In this document: positions 63,134-64,000 of the stretch, in pieces | Layout: each line of letters opens with the position of its first letter | Numbering within the stretch: position 1 is the stretch's first letter | Origin: Cyanodermella asteris | Lineage: Eukaryota; Ascomycota; Lecanoromycetes; Ostropales; Stictidaceae | NCBI GenBank assembly: GCA_900618795.1 | Contig: UYJD01000012.1 | Location: 740,463 to 804,462 of the forward strand | Direction of reading: 5' to 3' | Length of the DNA: 64,000 nucleotides | Made by a program: the position numbers and the translations under genes | The notes under the pieces: generated by a model | What the model was told of the DNA's origin: nothing | What the model saw: only the letters and a program-made list of their open reading frames with translations | The model's database searches: none

Positions 63134-63925
63134 GTTAGCCCCGGGCAGAGGCTAAGGCAAGAGTCAGACTTTATGCTAGTCCAAGATGGCGGGGCTAGAT
63201 CTGGAAGCACGTGACGTCGAAGGTCAGTACCCAATTAAATAGCTGATTCGCCGAAGCGCCAAGTGGTAGATTTTAGGAACACGAAAGCGCGCTGAAGAAC
63301 AGAGACGGGTGTCACAAACTCCACGTGTGCAGAGCACAGCAGAGAGAACAGGGGCTTGGGTTTGTGTGGTTGAAGGCCAATGGCAACTTTACAAGCACGG
63401 GGTTGTACTGGAGCAAGTGAACTGCAATGCACTGAGTAGATCAATGATTGATATTGAGCCTGAAGGGCGAAAGACAGAACAAAGGAGACTACCTGGACTA
63501 TATATCCGCTAGGTCCTTTAATGCTCACGGTGCTCGCCCAGCGAGCACGATGAGCACTCTCTTCTGCTCGCTCTGCTCGCAACACGAGCGTGGCGAGCAT
63601 TCTGATCACGTGACTCGTGACTATGATTGGTCTTGGCCCAATCATTCTCATTCCATCGGTCTACAGGATGGACCGATCCGTTGTGCTAGGAACCGGTGTT
63701 CCTTACAACGGGTGCCAGCAGGCGCCTAGGGTGAGACTGGCTAGAACACCACGAGAAACCAAGTGACGCGACCACCAGATGCATAGAGGTGCTCACATAC
63801 GCACGATGGGATCTAATTCCGCAGCCTGAGGATTGTAATCTCTTTGCTTTTGTAAGTGCTGATCGCGAGTCGTGACTTTTGGAGGAACAAGCCGCTATTT
63901 CTGGCAAGCGCGCGGCTGCTCAGAT
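63134..63925. other. Right margin of the island with inverted repeats
   Basis: No gene recognised. Contains clustered TGCTCGC/GCGAGCA repeats and an E-box-like CACGTG at 63608. Confidence 0.5.
63531..63599. repeat. Cluster of TGCTCGC / GCGAGCA inverted repeats
   Basis: TGCTCGC-CCA-GCGAGCA is a perfect 7-bp hairpin with a 3-nt loop at 63531-63547. A second pair spans 63574-63599 with a 12-nt loop, and another TGCTCGC starts at 63565. Could be a regulatory site or part of a transposon end. Confidence 0.6.
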
Positions 63926-64000
63926 TGTAACGCGGGCACGGGGTGGTTGACTGTGTAGGCGACCAATGAAGGTCTGGGTCTTCACTGGGTACGGTGAACT
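63926..64000 (+). mobile_element. LTR-like element end, copy 2, running off the window
   Basis: TGTAACGCGGGCACGGGGTGGTTGACTGTGTAGGCGACCAATGAAGG... almost repeats 51568-51608 in the same orientation and continues to the window end, so the rest of the element lies outside. No coding part is visible. Confidence 0.65.

Noticed and set aside
51568-64000. A single 12.4-kb LTR retrotransposon bounded by the two LTR-like copies
   Set aside because: The interval holds ordinary intron-containing genes and no gag, protease, reverse transcriptase or integrase frame; two separate insertions are more likely.

Overview
The window is nuclear DNA of a filamentous ascomycete (Pezizomycotina). The evidence is short introns (47-143 nt) with GTA/GTG donors and CTRAC/CTAAC branch points, a Zn2Cys6 regulator with a fungal-type middle region, Sur7/PalI-like and FunK1-type proteins, pyrimidine-rich promoters, and transposon remains whose stops look like C-to-T (RIP-type) mutation. 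A Dothideomycete is plausible but is a guess. All exon joins below were worked out by eye from splice signals and reading frame.

Left half (1-49 kb): mostly conserved housekeeping genes. In order: the end of a SEH1-like nucleoporin, ALG7, a secreted SGNH hydrolase, a Ste20/GCK kinase, ALG10, an RWD-RBR ubiquitin ligase (ITT1-like), AIM32, CAX4/CWH8 and a Zn2Cys6 factor. ALG7, ALG10 and CAX4 are the first enzyme, the last glucosyltransferase and the carrier-recycling phosphatase of the dolichol oligosaccharide pathway, and all three lie within 15 kb. An odd stretch at 17.7-20.3 kb holds a diverged direct repeat and an ORF interrupted by one in-frame TAG. Then follow GLC8 (PP1 inhibitor-2), a membrane-tailed protein with a MazF/PemK-like N-terminal pattern, an FAD monooxygenase, a secreted heme-thiolate peroxygenase, a CHIP-type TPR/U-box ligase, a large membrane-anchored low-complexity protein, SEN2, the tiny NOP10 gene, proteasome alpha-5 (PUP2, with a 13-nt microexon), a Sur7-like protein, a convergent SDR/P450 pair and SET3.

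Right part (about 51.3-64 kb): accessory DNA. A Tc1/pogo-like transposase N-terminus with seven TAG stops is cut by a TGTAACG... LTR-like end, which runs into a 25-N assembly gap. The same LTR-like end reappears in the same orientation at 63926. Between the two copies lie a two-exon lectin-like gene of two repeats, a FunK1 kinase with a duplicated fragment beside it, a truncated F-box/ankyrin gene, a gene with the Ifi-6-16/ISG12 signature, a small divergent kinase, a very small MADS-box gene and a BTB protein. These families are typical of variable, recognition- or signalling-related fungal gene sets. The two-sided LTR-like flanking makes this island the most interesting part of the window. 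No tRNA, rRNA or CRISPR array was recognised.
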